From the NCBI RefSeq assembly GCF_041734735.1, contig NC_134883.1, positions 5,496,200-5,560,199 on the forward strand: 64,000 nt of DNA. The letters run 5' to 3'. The translations under genes and the position numbers were made by a program. Below the pieces are notes generated by a model. It was given only the letters and a program-made list of their open reading frames with translations, had not been told where the DNA came from and did no database searches. This stretch comes from Babylonia areolata (lineage: Eukaryota > Mollusca > Gastropoda > Neogastropoda > Buccinidae). Shown here piece by piece: positions 1-14,500 of this stretch (position 1 is the stretch's first letter; each line of letters opens with the position of its first letter).

Positions 1-267
1 TGTGTTAGATTTTACATAGTTTTTATCCATGCCAGTACTCATGAAGTATTATGCACAGTTTTTTTTTTGTTTTTTTTTTGTTGTTGTTGTTGTTTTGTGT
101 GTGTGTGTGTTTGTGTGTGCACTTGCGTGTGCGCATACACACAATGAAACCATCACACACACAAAAACCATATATTCTGAAGCATAAACGTACTTGCATG
201 CACACACACATAAGTATATTTTAGATATATTGGAGTGCCATTATTTCACAGTGCATTGTGTTTGCAG

Positions 268-2425
268 GGGCAGCATCGGCCAAAAAAGCAGTGGAGGTGA
301 AGCCCAAGGCACAAGCCCCAGTGCTGGTGCCCAAGATTGAATCACCACTGGCCATGAACCATCTCTTTGTCGGAAAGGTAAACTTTACAGCTGCTCTCCA
401 TAGAAAGATGCAGATTACTTGGTGCTTCATTTTCCTTTATGATTAAAATCTGCCAAGGAAAAACAAATGTAACTGGTAACAATAATACAAACGTAACTGG
501 TAACAATAATACATATTTGTTATGTGAATAACCTTCGCATCAACAAAAACAGACGTGAAAGTGTTATCCCCATGCAGCATGACTACTGCCTGTCTCTTAA
601 AACTGCACAGCATGCAGGCCCCTATAACCACATGCATGTAAATAGACACAAACCAAGGCACCCAGCCCATAGACATGTGTAGAAGTGAACAGAATGTTGG
701 TAAAGATTACCACGGGATGATAAAACACACAGAATAAAAATAAAAACAAAAATGCATGCTTTCAGATTTCTTCATAGATGCTGAGGAATAATACATTTGT
801 CTGTCTTCATATGACATGAACAAATGGTAGGGCACCATATGAGCATATGTTTTACACAACAATGTAATATGATATTGTATTAAAAAAACACTAATATGGT
901 TGACAATCAAAATTAAGGGACAGAAAACTGAGTGCTTTACCTCTGCTTTGAAGTTTCAGTTCTTCACACATTGTACATTGTACTATAACAGGTATAACAG
1001 GCTTCTTAAAAGATAGGAACACAGTGTCAATAAGCATCCATCACTGGTGCTCAGGAACTCCTTTCTTGCATCTGTTAAGGGAGACTGGTTACTCTCAATA
1101 AACCTGTTTCTTTGTATGTGTGTGTGCGCGCATGTGTGTTGTGTCTTCCTCTCCATAAAGTTTGATGATGTGTGCAGGTACAGGGAGGACGTAACCGCCT
1201 GGTGACTCATGGCCCTCGCATTGCCGCCAACCCAGTCCCTGGCAAGAGTCCCCTCACCAAACAGCTGCAGGCAGTGGCAGTGGCTCAAGCAGCTTCCCGT
1301 GGTAAAAGCTCTCCGAACAAGCAGTTTCCCACAGCCAAAGCAAGCACTACATCCACACCTCCTCCAGACCAGAGAGCAGAAGGTGAAGAGGGAAAGCAGG
1401 TTCAGGCCTGTCCCAGGAAAGACGTAGATGGGGCGCTGAAGATGGTGAATGACTTGCTCCCAGAACAACCCACAAAAGACAGTAGAAAGGAAGCATGTCA
1501 AGATGCGTCCATTTCACCTGCTGGAGAGGAATCAGTTGAAAGGGGGGGTTGTGATGATGCAGACCCAGACACTGACTATGCTGTTGTTAAAGATGGGACA
1601 AGTGAAGGGGAACTTGACTGTCAGGAACAGACTGTGGCCTGCATAGAGGGGGATACTCTTTGTCTACAGCTGTTGGATGATCAGGAACCTCTTCCACACA
1701 AAACAGTAGATGCTGACAAGCTTTCTTCAGGGGACAGCACCAGTTGCCATAGTCTTCCTTATGAGCAGCCTAAAGAGGACAGTACAGAGTTGAAGGCATT
1801 CAGTCTGGAACCTGATGGCGATGGTAGCTTTGAGCTGTGTCAGATAAAGCCCATGGAGGAGGATGAGGGCAGGGAACAGGACTCGGGAATTGTTCTGTCC
1901 AGTCCTTCGCTGAATGGTTCAGGGGAATCTAGCCCTGTGAAAAAGCCTCAAAGACCTGTCAGCATCCAGCTGTGGACAGAGAGTCCCACCCATGCCAATG
2001 GCAACATACCACACCCTTGTCCGAAGAGTGTTGGACACAGTGATAGCAACCGTTGCTCTGAGAGGCCTCCGGTTACCATGGGACGCTCCAACTCAGCTCC
2101 CATTGGGTCTTCCAGTGGTCACATGACCATGCTGTCCATGCTAGCTCCAGCCACCACTCCCACCCACACACAGCGAACCTCTCTGTCTACCCCCACTACC
2201 ACCCCAACCCCGGTCTCTCCCCACTCTCCTTCTCACCCCTTCCCTCTGTCATCGCCAATGAAGATCATGCGGCCATTCAACCCGTTCCCTGTGAAACACG
2301 TCAACACTAACAGAGCCAAGACAGGGCTGAAGCTGGGACTGTACACACCATCTACACTGGAGCACATCCAGGGACAGCTACTGGGAGGACTGGTGGCCAG
2401 GAAGGCTAGAAATGCTTCCTCTTAG
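268..2425 (+). CDS. 3' end of an unrecognised Ser/Pro/Thr-rich protein gene (last two coding exons)
   Basis: There are two coding exons, 268-377 and 1178-2425. The first follows a TTTGCAG acceptor and ends at AAAG|GTAAAC; the second follows GTGTGCAG. The junction is in phase 0 and reads LFVGK|VQGGRNRL. The last exon codes for 415 residues and ends at TAG 2423-2425. The protein is hydrophilic and of low complexity: a Lys/Ala/Pro-rich start, an acidic middle (about 1400-1900), a Ser/Thr/Pro-rich stretch (2090-2260), and a more ordered basic C-terminus with the motif TGLKLGLYTPSTLEHIQ. I see no known catalytic domain or membrane segment. The acidic and Ser/Pro stretches look like a regulatory tail, but I do not recognise the family. 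The 5' part of the gene lies outside the window. Confidence 0.75.
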
Positions 2426-2990
2426 CACCCGCCCTTTGCTGCTGAACTCTGGACTGGTTTGGGTTAGGGGTGTTTGAATGCATTTGATTTGCCATTGTTC
2501 TCTCTCCTGTTGTCAGAACTGTGGGCTTGGTGACACTTCCAGTTTGAAGCTGAAATGACCAAGATGCTGAACAGGGGTAAATGGGACCAGTGATGATGCT
2601 TGTACTTTGGGTACACTCTGTCTCGGTGAAATCATGAACAGTTTAAATGTTACCGATAAAGGTAGAAATGCTTAAACGTGCACACTACTAACAGACACAA
2701 GGCAATGATTTTTATATTGTTGTTGAATCCTAAAAGGAAATCTTCTGCACAAGTATATTTTGCTTTTTTTTTTTGCAGTTGTAACATACCTAGGCCTTTC
2801 TTTTGCAGTGAAGATTATCAGATACTGACGGCATCAGGTAACTAATCACAAACCATCTTGTTTGGATCAGAACTTGGTTAAAATCACCCGCACTTTACGT
2901 ATGGACGACTAGATCTTCATTTTATTTGTTCTTTTATAATTTTATTTGGCAAAGAAAATAAAATTCAACCATGAAAAATATTGTATACCC
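2426..2990 (+). other. Probable 3' UTR of the left-hand gene with poly(A) signal
   Basis: This non-coding stretch follows the TAG. An AATAAA hexamer at 2957-2962 is the first good poly(A) signal downstream of the stop, so the transcript probably ends near 2980. No repeat or other ORF is recognised here. Confidence 0.45.
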
Positions 2991-5935
2991 ACTTTTAAGT
3001 CCACACTTTTCTTCTGTAACACTGCTTAAGAGCATGGATTTCTGATTAACATCGTCAGGCTTGCCCATTTTAAGCACTTTTGGTCATGACTTTATTACAG
3101 TGTATATTTCACATTCAGTGCTTTCAGATCTGTAAACTGGTGTACTTTCAATTCTGGCAAAGATATATGGACACAATTCATTAACACAATGGGCAGTGAT
3201 TTGCAATATTTGTTGAAATTGGTGAACTGACTGGTTGGAAGTCAGTTGTTAATATCGCATTCATGATTGATTTGTTGTTGGTTATTTTTAACGACTTCAG
3301 TTCCTCAATGCCTTCAGGGGTATGAGATGAAATGGCTTTGGGAGGGAGCAACTTCACTGTAGTCAGAGGTTATTATTATTAGCTTTGGCTGACTGGGCAT
3401 GACCATTAAGGGATGGAGGTTTGTGGTTATTAACAGCCTTGTTTTTGTTTTCTGTTGTTTTTTTTGTGGGGCAGGAGGATATAACAGTGGTTTCAGTCAG
3501 TTGGAGATAGGGGTATACTATTAAACTATTAATGTATTACTGAAGCCAATAAGTAGGAGGAGGGAGGACACCTAGTGACTACAATTTCAGGTAAGGAGTG
3601 GACTTCCATATTTGGAAGACTGTCATATGCTTTGGTTGCTGGGGGAGAAACCATGAATGACTTCAGTTGTGGAAGGAATTAGTGGGGAGGGGTGTGAGAT
3701 GTAATGATTTAATTGCAGTTTGGGTCAGTACTCCCTCTCAAGATTTGCACCCATCTGTTTTCTTGTTTGCTAGAATCAGGGAAACAGTTCTTCCTCAGTC
3801 TGTCCAGCCAGCTGAAAATATGTGAAAGAAAATAATCTGATTTGGTATGAAGTCTCAAAGAAGAGGGCAAAACAATCTTTGACTCCAAATGGTGCAAAGC
3901 ACCCCTTGGGTCATCCAAACAATGCTTTTCCCTCTTCTGTCCAATTTCAATTCCAGTTCAGATCTTTTTTCTCAACCTTTCACACTTCACCCCTTGTTTT
4001 ACGATGGCTAATCAGAAGTTTTTACTTTCACTCCCTGCTAAAGCAGATTGTTCCATAGATCAATGGAGGTAGAATGTGCGAGATTTTATAACTCTCTGCA
4101 GTAGCTTATAATTTTTTTTAACTTGTTCATTGGCTCTTCTGTTTTGAAAATAAGGGGCAGCAGTGATTTTTTGGTTACTGGTGTAAACATGGTTTTTACA
4201 TGAGATGTGAGGGGGCATGGTGGCATGGTACGCCGCCACAAGGGGGTTGGTCTATCTTCTGTACCCTTCTCTGCATTACTTCCACCCAACTACTCATTCC
4301 TGGATAAATTGGACTGAGTAACATAGGTTGAGCCTTCTTACCTTAGCTAAAGGGTAAGGGCTTTGCATGGATTGATTATTTTCAGTTTTACAGGCAGAGA
4401 TGGAAATACGCTGCTTCCTTCACCCATTCCTTTTTTTTTTTTGTTATAACTGAAAATGCCAGTTATGATCCTGTTAAATATGTTTTCCTCCTATTTGTTG
4501 ACCAAGAAATCCCAGTATTTATGAAACAAAAATGTAAGATTATCCGGTTATTTTCTTGGAGCAATAAAGGTTGGTCATTCCAGAGTTTATTTTGTATTTT
4601 AACATGTGCACGTATGACAGATTCTGCACAGTATAACCCTGTCTGTCCACAGGTGCCTCCTACTGTAACTCTAATTAACTACTCTTGCAGTTTATATCAT
4701 GTACACGCATGCTTGCTATGCATTTATACCCATGTCACACACACACACATTTTCTTAACTGGAAACTAAACTCGACTGTCTTACTTTATGCAGTACTGAT
4801 CCTGGCATCTGGAAAGGATACATATTTTCTTGTGTGGGCGGCATACAAACTTGCACAGATAAAGAGAGGAGAAACTAACTTAATAAAAAAAATTTGTTAC
4901 AACTTTACAAAAATGTGTTTCCTAAAACAAAGAAGAAAAACCAAAAGACAAGTTAAATTTTGTAGGTACCCCTAAAATATATACCATGAATGTCATTCTC
5001 AGATCTCTAATAAAACAAAGGTAGAGTTGGAACCCAAGGCATTCCAACAGGGTGGCTGTGGATACGATTATCTACAGAAAATGTTATGCGAAGCAGGAGG
5101 GAAGGCCAGAAAGTGAAGTAGGTCCAGGTGTCCAAACACCTAAAACTTCTATTATATGCACCATGTATGAGAATGTACAGCAGAATATCAGAGACAAGTG
5201 AAGAAAACAATTGGCCTTTTTTCAACAAGACCATACTATCAGCAGTCTCCCAGAAGCTGAATCCTCTGATCAAACATCCTCCATATCTTAACTCAGATTA
5301 AAAACAAAATGAATATAAGAAACTGAAAAGAAAAAAAAATAACAAAGATATTTTAAAAGAAATATGATCTTTTCTTGACCCTTTTGAAAGACGTAAGTCT
5401 GAGAACTTAATCAATTCTGCTTCTCTAGATGAGGGAATTCCTAGGTGCTGAAGGGTTATTTTTTTAAATGTCATACAATTAATTCATGAAAAGCTGAAAC
5501 ATGCAAAGGATTTTTTTTTTTATCCATCTCATGATAGTTTTAAGTGTTTATGCCTTTTATATGATGAGGTACCAGAAAGAAAAGCTTCACATGATAAATC
5601 GACTGGCAACAACTGGAAAGGCATTGTTGAAAACTGACGTTTTTTCTGAAGATTAGTATGTGATGCCTGAGTGAGCACAGAAGAAAAATCACTGATTGCA
5701 AAGTGGAAATATTATTACTGGAATATGCACTACTGATAACCTGTCAGTGACAAAGAGGATGCAATATCATTGTTCTCACCTTTGACATTACCACAACCCT
5801 AAACCATCTGAAGCAATGGAATTAGAATTTTATGTAAAAAAAAAACCAAAAAAACATTCCAAATACCCTGATGTGAATTGAAATCAGTATTCATGATTGA
5901 ACTGAAATGTGTCACTTTAATGATCACCTGTATGT
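2991..5935. other. Intergenic space between convergent genes
   Basis: I see no convincing coding exon, RNA gene or transposon. The stretch is AT-rich with short homopolymers. Part of it, next to 5936, must be the 3' UTR of the minus-strand kelch gene; I could not fix its poly(A) site. Confidence 0.4.
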
Positions 5936-6093
5936 TCATCCAGCGATGACGATGCATGCTAGAGACTTGGCGCCGAGTGGCAGTTCTGGAAGTGAAGTGT
6001 CCCAACGATTGGTGCTGGTGTCAAAGCACTCGACAGACCGCAGCACCTGGTTGAGGTCTGTGGACACTCCGCCCACCACATAAATCTTTGTGC
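5936..6093 (-). CDS. Kelch-like gene, coding exon 16 (last blade and stop)
   Basis: It reads TKIYVVGGVSTDLNQVLRSV and ends SLACIVIAG before TGA at 5938-5936. The stop falls at the end of the sixth blade, so little or no C-terminal tail follows. Confidence 0.88.
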
Positions 6094-9000
6094 CTGCAAC
6101 ATCAAGCATTCTTCATATAAGCCTGTAGGCTGGAAATCACTATCATTATCACATCTTATCAGATGTGCACAGAATAACCCTGCATATGCGTACACTAACT
6201 CTGCATGTTTGTCTGTGGGTGAATATATGACTTCAGAGAGAATGAATGTATGTGAGTAAAGGCACTGTCACTATGCCAAACCAACCAAATCAGACAGACA
6301 TGTAACTGAAATCTGAACACTTCTGTGCGAGAGTGAGGGAGGTATAATAGAAAGTGTGTGTGTGTGTAACTGAGACGAAAATGTAATATTCTGATCTCTA
6401 GCAAGGTTACCTACTACCACTCCGTACTGACATTCTCTGGTGAGGCATCTGCAGTGGAAAGTTCACAGGGAACAGTGTGTAGACACTACTGTCTCCAATA
6501 CACAGTTCAAAGTGTCAAGTGTGCTCAACTGTTTATTGGTATGTGTGGAAAAAGGAGTGTCGTAAAGGTCTGTTTAAGTCTGAGTTTATGTCACTCTGTT
6601 AACCACTTTACCGGTCTCAGCTTGGGAAGATTACACTGACATAAACAGACCTTTACGACACTTCATCTTCATGCCCATAAATCACCACACACAGACATGG
6701 GTCAAATGATCCTATATGTGCATAGTTTTATCTTTTCTCAGCATAAACACATGAAAACAGTCAAGACATTACCAGATACCTCAGAGATCAGCAAAAAAAA
6801 CCCAAACAATACAACAGCCTACATTTAACCCATGAAGCTCTGCACTGATTTGAACAGGATGCAAGTCCAGTTCGTCATTTGTGCAATGTACATAGGCATG
6901 CCAGAATTAAAAGAAACATGCTTGGCTCTGACCTATGGCTGTGGCTCCAGCATTGTGCCTGGCCACCTCAAGGTTTGTCAAACGTATCCACTGATCGGTG
7001 TCTGGGTTATAGCGGTCAATGTCGGGGATGCTGCACAGGGTGCCACTGGAGGGGTCACGTGTGGCGCCCCCACACAGGTACAGATAAGGGCCTGCAGCCA
7101 CCAGGCAGGCTTGGGCCCTTGGCAATCGTAGGCTGCCTCTGGCGAGCCATCTGCAGTGGAAAATTCACAGGGGAACAGTGTGTAGACACTACTGTCTCTA
7201 GTACACAGTTCTGTCAAGTGCGCTCAACTGTTTATGTCTGCTATCATTTTCCGCAAATTGGTATGTGATTTTTACCACTGACTTTCTTAACAATTCTCCA
7301 CTGTGATTTTGGAAGTTTCTGTTGTGATTTCTGAAAATGTGCACTGTATTTGAAATAAAGTCTGCCCTACATGTAGTTTTTAATACTGTTTCATTACTTT
7401 TTATGAAAAAAATTCGGCAACTTTCTTGACTTTAGTGATTTTTATCACATTTCTGATTTAAAAGAAATGTGATTCTTAATGATTCTCATTTAAAAAAGAA
7501 AAAGAAAGGTCTGTCATGAATATTTTGATTTTTATCAGGTCTGTCGTTGGTTGATTTCAAAATGGCTGCAATTTTTTAAAGTCCCTATTGTGCTTTAATC
7601 CTTTAATGCCTATCTGTTCTGATTCCTAAAAAGCTGCTGTGATTTTTTTTCATTAGGTCTTTGTCAGAAATTAAAAAGTTTTGATGAATAAATTTACTGA
7701 ATTCTGTTGTTGTTTCCTCTGACAGGAACTTTTCTCTTCAAAAGTCTTTTCAAGTCTTCTTTTGTTCCTTTGTTTAACCCCATACTGTTGAGTTGTTTTG
7801 ATTACTTTTTTAATCTTACTATGTGTTGGATTTTTTAAGTTTTAAAGTTTTATGTTGTGATATCTTAACAGGCCTGGTTTTTTTATTTTTTTTTAATTTT
7901 TTTTTATCTTATTAGATTTTTTGTTCTGTTGTGTTTTTTTTGTTTTTTTAATAAGGCTCCACTGAGATCTGCGATTTTAATTGGGATTTGTTGTGGTTTA
8001 AAAAATATCTTGTAATTTTATTTAATAAGACTATCATTATTTTCATCAGCCCTGAGTTTATTTTCACTTTCTATGAATAGTTAACTGCTTACCTCTACCA
8101 TACATTTTTTGCTTGTTTCATGCGTTTTTTGTTTGTTTTCAGGATGGTAGAACTCTGGCGGTCATGATTCATGGTTATCACATGCTCTCAGATTGTCATT
8201 GACGCACATAAACATACTGATCTGACATTGGCACAGCTATTTATTTGCATCACAAACAGTGAACTATTGACATCAAATTTGTGCAACTCCCAGACAGCTG
8301 TTGTTATCTTCTATGTAACTCTACATTACTCACACAGGTGGATCACAAGACTCACTTTCCTCATGATCTCACTTTCCTACTGATCTCAGATTAATATCCA
8401 CTCCAAAGTATACATGATAGATGCAACACACACACTGAAACATTTATGGCAGATGATATTTATCAGCAGTTTGTTGGCTTTACATCATGTCATCCACAAC
8501 AGTTACCTCAAGGCAAGTTTTCCACCTTTAAAACACCCCCAGAAAAAAACAAACAGCTTTAAAGAGCAGACCATTATCCATTGTAAGGGGTAGAAGATCG
8601 ACTGATACCTGTTGATCGCTGGCTCAAACCATTCAGTGGTGAGCAGCACAGGGCAGGGTTCACTGGAATAGTCAGAGGACTCCCCATAGCCGCCCACCAC
8701 CATCACCCGACCCTGGAAAGCAGTGGCGCAGGCCCCTACCCTGCAGGCGGTCATGGAGCACACCAGTGACCAGCGGTCAGCCTCTGGGTCATATACCTCC
8801 ACTGTCTTCAGAGCCCTGTCAGACAATCCATCCTCCATCACAATGGTTCCAAGACCCTTGAAAACAGAGTACGGCTGCCTCCACGGCTGGGTAAAAGCGG
8901 TTGTTAACATAAAGCTCTCATTAAATGTAAATGTTGTGAGCTGCAGTCCATGTAAGTTGAAGAGACAAAGAGAAAAGCATGGGACTTGGGGTGGGGAAGG

Positions 9001-11468
9001 GAGGCTGCCTTCAGATATTTGTTTAAGAGAATAACAAAATTGAAAAAACAAAAAATGATAAAAATGACTGCTCTGGTTGTTGTGTCAGAATATCATATCA
9101 AAGTGCCAAGTTTGGAGAATTAAAAAAATAAATATAACCGTAAATGCAGTTTGCATATAATTTAGCTTCTTTTTAAAAATTTTTTGTGCCCATCCCAGAG
9201 GTGCAATATTGTTTCAAACAAGATGACTGGAAAGAAATGAATTTTTCCTATTTTTATGCCTAATTTGGTGTCAACTGACAAAGTATTTGCAGAGAAAATG
9301 GCAATGTCAAAGTTTACCACGGACACACAGACACACACACACACACAGACAACTGAACACCGGGTTAAAACATAGACTCACTTTGTTTACACAAGTACTT
9401 GCTCAGTACAGGAAGGTAAAACTACTGTTCTCACATGCCATGAAAGATTTCTGTATAGCTGTTTCATAAAAGACTTGTATATGGTCTGTTCTAGTACATA
9501 ATCACTCCAAACTAAATGCACAAATGGTAACATCATAACTGAAATAGCCATGGCTTTCACTGACATCATCCAAATCAGATGGTTCCTAACAAAGTCAGAA
9601 AGGAACATAGTTGGCTGTTATCTCTGGATCCTTGTGAAATAATTACTTCCAAATTTGTTTCAGAAAATATTTGTACAACAGAGGCAAAGACAAATGTGGA
9701 AACTCAGTTTTGACACAAACATGAGGAACAATGACAACAATTCAGTCACAATGTTTTGACTGTAATGCTGCTCTACAGGTTAAATCCACATTCTGCAACA
9801 CTACTGATATAACTGTCAGCACTGCTACTACTACAGTCACAACCAATCACAATCACAAACCTGTCATCTTGGTCCTGACCTCCCAGAGCAAACAGACGAC
9901 CTCCCAGTACACAGACAGCATGAAACGCACGAGCATACAGCATGTTTCCTCCTTGCACCCATCTGCCACACACAGAGAGGAAAGCCGACAAAGTATGACC
10001 ACTAAGTGGGCAATGTGTGGGAACACTGTTTACTTCCCGTAAGAGAGTATCTGGATTAACTGTCTGTATGGAAGTACAACAGCAATGATAAAACAAGAGA
10101 GGCAAGGCCTTCAACACTCACTTGTGATACACTTTAAAAAAAAATCTAATCATTAAAATGTGTTTTGTATTTGTTATTATAAAGCTTCGGGTTAAAAGAA
10201 AAAGAAAAAAGAAAAAAAAAAAGTCCAAACGGCAGATTCAAACCCCGCGTGTTCGGGTGAGAAGAAACTGTCTTACCTATTACACTATCATGTCTTCTTA
10301 ACTGACGTTCAAAAATATAATATTTAAACATGCTTTTTTAAAGGGCGATAAATCGATTGCGGTATTTGCAGTGATAATGCTGTTTAAATCATATTATTCT
10401 GGTGTATCTTAGGCATTCAAAAAATCTTTAAGAGCAATTAAAAATTCTTTTTAAGTCCGCATTAAAGGAGACGTGGCTATCGCTGCAATCACACAGCAAC
10501 ATTTAGCCGTTTTCTCTGGATCTAGATAGATGCACAAGTTTAGTTACACCCGGTTGACATGGTCGATTCAATTTCTGTTTCATGTTCATTCTAGTTTTAA
10601 AGTTGATATTAAAATTGAGTCTTTTGTTAAACTAGTAACATGTAGAGCCAAGTACAAGTACTTCTAAACGTCGTATGAAGTGAAAAGGACTTCATTTTGA
10701 GAAAAGTCAAGACTGGAAATTTTTACGTTTCATCAATTCAAGGGTATTAACTCTCATGGTTTATTATTTTTAACTGTGAATTCTGACTGATTCTGTGGAT
10801 ATTTTTATGGCAGCTTGGGGCATAATCCAGTAAGTGATGAGGCGTTCACAAATCTTTCTCTGAATAAATATTTAATGGTCTCCTTCTCAAACTTTCCATC
10901 ACATGTTATCATGTATTGTCGATTGACAATAGGATTGAACGGGCAGGTCAACAACTTGAAACAAAACAACGTCTTTTGCGAAGAATATGAGCACACGCTT
11001 TGAATGTGTATGTATTGATTATAATTTCAAAATGTAATGTTCAAGATGAGAAAGATCAGTTTAAAGCAAATTAAGTCCTCTAGCATTAATTACAGATTAA
11101 TTTCCCTTTTTTAGTATCTGCACCAAAGACATTCAAAATAAATAACTTCTATGCTTAGCAAAAGAAGTTCCTGTTTGAAAAAAAAAAAAAAATGATAAAA
11201 ATGTCTGCTCTTGTTGTTGTGTCAGAATATCAGATCAAAGTGCCAAGTTTAAAGAATTATAAAAAAAAAAATAAAAAAAATAACAGTAAATTCAGTTTGC
11301 ATATAATTTGGCTATTTAAAAAAAAAAAAAATTGTGCCTATCCCAGAGGTGCAATATTGTTTTAAGCAATTTGACTGGAAAGAACTGAATTTTTCCTATT
11401 TTTATGCCAAATTTGGTGTCAACTGACAAAGTATTTGCAGAGAAAATGGCAATGTTAAAGTTTACCAT

Positions 11469-11503
<35 letters not shown>

Positions 11504-14500
11504 ACTGAACACCGGGTTAAAACATAGACTCACTTTGTTTACACAAGTGAGTCAATGAAGTTTAACAACCGATTGGGTGTTTTCTAACATCAATCTGACA
11601 AACATTTTAAGTGCAAGACAATGCTAATCTCCCAAATAATTGAGTGCAATATGATGTTAATCTGACAAACAGTAAGAAACAAGTAAAGAGTTTATTCACT
11701 TACTTCTGATCACCTTTGTTGAACATGAACATGTCAGTTGTGGCTCTTGTTCCTGCCTCATTACGGTGAGGATCATAGCCCCCTGAACACACATATGATA
11801 GTGGTAACAACAGACTAGCAGACAGAACAATTTCAATTACATGTCAAACAACTTTCTTTTGTCAAACTAAAATAATGATTAAGGAATGTAAAATGCATGA
11901 ATGTGTCAATAAACAATCAGATTTCTCATCTTTCGATAACAATCACTCATGGTGAAAAATGTTAACTTCTTTCCCTCTATACAGACAAAAAAAAAAAAAA
12001 AAAAAATCAGCCTTTCAAAATGAACATATAAGTACAACAGATCAAACCTTTCTTTTCAGACCAAAGAAATGTCTCAAGTGGATACAAGCGCATGCATGCT
12101 CACTCACATGTACAACACATGTATGCACTGACAACACAAACTCACCACAGATGCAAAGTGTGTTCTTTAAGAAGGCAGCAGCAAAATTGAGACGAGTCTC
12201 TGGAATCTGTGACAACTTCTCCCACTTCTGCTGGCGACTATCTAGTACATGAGCCATGCTGGACCCTATGAACACACACACACACACACACACACTCATA
12301 AGCATGCACGTGAGTGTTGAAGGCCTTGCCTTTCTTGTTTTATCATTGCTGTTGTATTTCCATACAGACAGTTAATCCAGATAAGCACCAACACAAACTT
12401 CAAACCGAAATCTACAGTCTGTGGTAAGGATTGGAGGTTAATTCATATTATACCAACCCTGCTTTTTGTAAAATGCCATGCCAACCTTACAACAACAACA
12501 ACAAAAAAAGAAAAAAAAAAAAGCTATACTCACCCTATTTCCTGCAACAACAAGAAAAAAAAGAAGTGATACTCTTTCTATTTCAAGAAAAAATCCATGT
12601 ACATCCCTATTCAAGAAAAATGCCATACTCACCCACTTTGTTGCTGCTGTCCACAAAGCCACCGACAGCCAGGAGATCTCCCTCACGCCACTCTACACTG
12701 GTCCCAGACATGCCACCTGCAGATGTTTCAGGCTCCACTTGCAAATCACTGGCAGGCTGACTGTCCCTGGATGGTGACACTGCCCGCTGCTCAAAACTCA
12801 CTTCTACACCACACATGTCACCTGCAGCAACACCGCTCATTTGTCACACCTTGATTAGCGAGTTTTCTATAGGTTACTGTTTATTTCCAGTAATCATAGA
12901 TAAGTACAAAATGCACACTGCAGATCGGATTTGCTGGTTTTTTGTTTTTGTTTTCTAAAAAAGCACCATTGTTATATCTGTAGCTTTCTTCTCTGAATTC
13001 CGGTTATTATCATCATTACTGTTTTGTCTTTCAAGGACTGTGGCTTACATTCACATTTCTGACAAATTTCAAATTGAACATCAATTACTGCCAAATTCTT
13101 GTCGGTTTTAGGCAATGTATACTGGATCTGTTGCTGTAGAAAAAATATGCTGACTCTGCTCCAGTGGAGCTGTTGCTTACAATGGGTCTTCCCAAAGCCA
13201 AATATGAACGTCGCAGCTATCAATCATATGTCTGACACTGAGATTTACAGGGTACGTACGTCACTGGGTCATAAGGTACAGGTGTCTTTTTTTTTCCACA
13301 GCAGGTGCACTGTCTGTGTCATTCTGCGCTTCAACTGGACTCACGTTGAGTACAGTACCTCTACTGAGTCCAGTCCTGATCTAGACCTACTTATCAAAGA
13401 TTTCTATCAGTCTACATGGTGATTACGAATCGGGAACTTGTAATCATACTGAAACACTAACAGAAACAAACGATCACACAGCACTTCCATTTGCGATGGA
13501 AGGGAGCTTACTCCATTGTCTGCCTGTTGCAGACTTGCTTGTAACGCAACAACAACGAGCGGCCCACACCTAGGAAAATCGGAAATCCTCTGAAGAGTCA
13601 AAGAATACCAAAAAGAACAGGTACATGGCCATCACACCATCGATCGCATCAAAGAAATTAAGGCAGAGAGAGGGAGCGGCCGTTAGTCTAACATGAAAGG
13701 TAGAGCACGATGCTTTGCAAATCAAACGAATATCGGCATCATTTCCAAACCAACATTGCACAAATTACTTCAAAACGGAACAGAGTCTCTGTGGGCTTTT
13801 CCAAATACAATAGACTGAGCAACACCTAGACGCCACGTTCTTGGCATCAGAGATCTTTTCCCACCCCTCTTGCGGCCAATCAGTGGCAGCCTCTGTGCGT
13901 GTGTATATGTGTGTTGTGTGCGTGCGCGAGGGTGTAAGTGTACACATGTGTCAGGACAGCTCTGTGCACATGCACTTACGCATGCGCGCGCGCGCGCGTG
14001 TGTGTCACGGTGTGCGTGCCAGTGCCGTGTGTGTGTGTGTGTGTGGAGGATGAGTGGTTAATTGAAAACACTGATCACCATGGCCGGACTTTCAGCAAGT
14101 TTGCTCCTCCTTGTCATTTTCTACGTGCACATCAACTCACCCCTGCCAGGAAAGACTTCTCTCCGCACGCGGCCTGGGCCACTTCTGCTTGGGAATAAAA
14201 TTAGACAGAGCCTGAAGCCCTGCCACTACCAGGTCAGTACGTTCCTTGTTCTATCCCTCATGCTGGCGGGCGATGTGCACTGTAATCCTCAGGGGCCACA
14301 CCGACAAGCAAGTACCTTCCCCTGTGGCCTTTGCGACCGGAACGCATCATGCACTGACTGTTGCTTGTGTAGTATCACAGGTTTTGCTTGGAATTGTGCA
14401 CTCCGGACTTCAACCTGCTTCAACATCAGAGCGTGCAGTGGATATGTCATAAATGTGACAGCATCAACTGCGGTAGCTTCACCTTCCACAGCTACTGTAT

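Noticed and set aside
3822-5273. Short open frames between the convergent genes
   Set aside because: All are under 100 codons, on both strands, without family patterns or splice context.
8816-8900. Upstream extension of kelch exon 14
   Set aside because: The frame stays open, but the extension would break blade spacing and consists partly of a SINE D fragment. A proper acceptor at 8816-8818 fits the phase.
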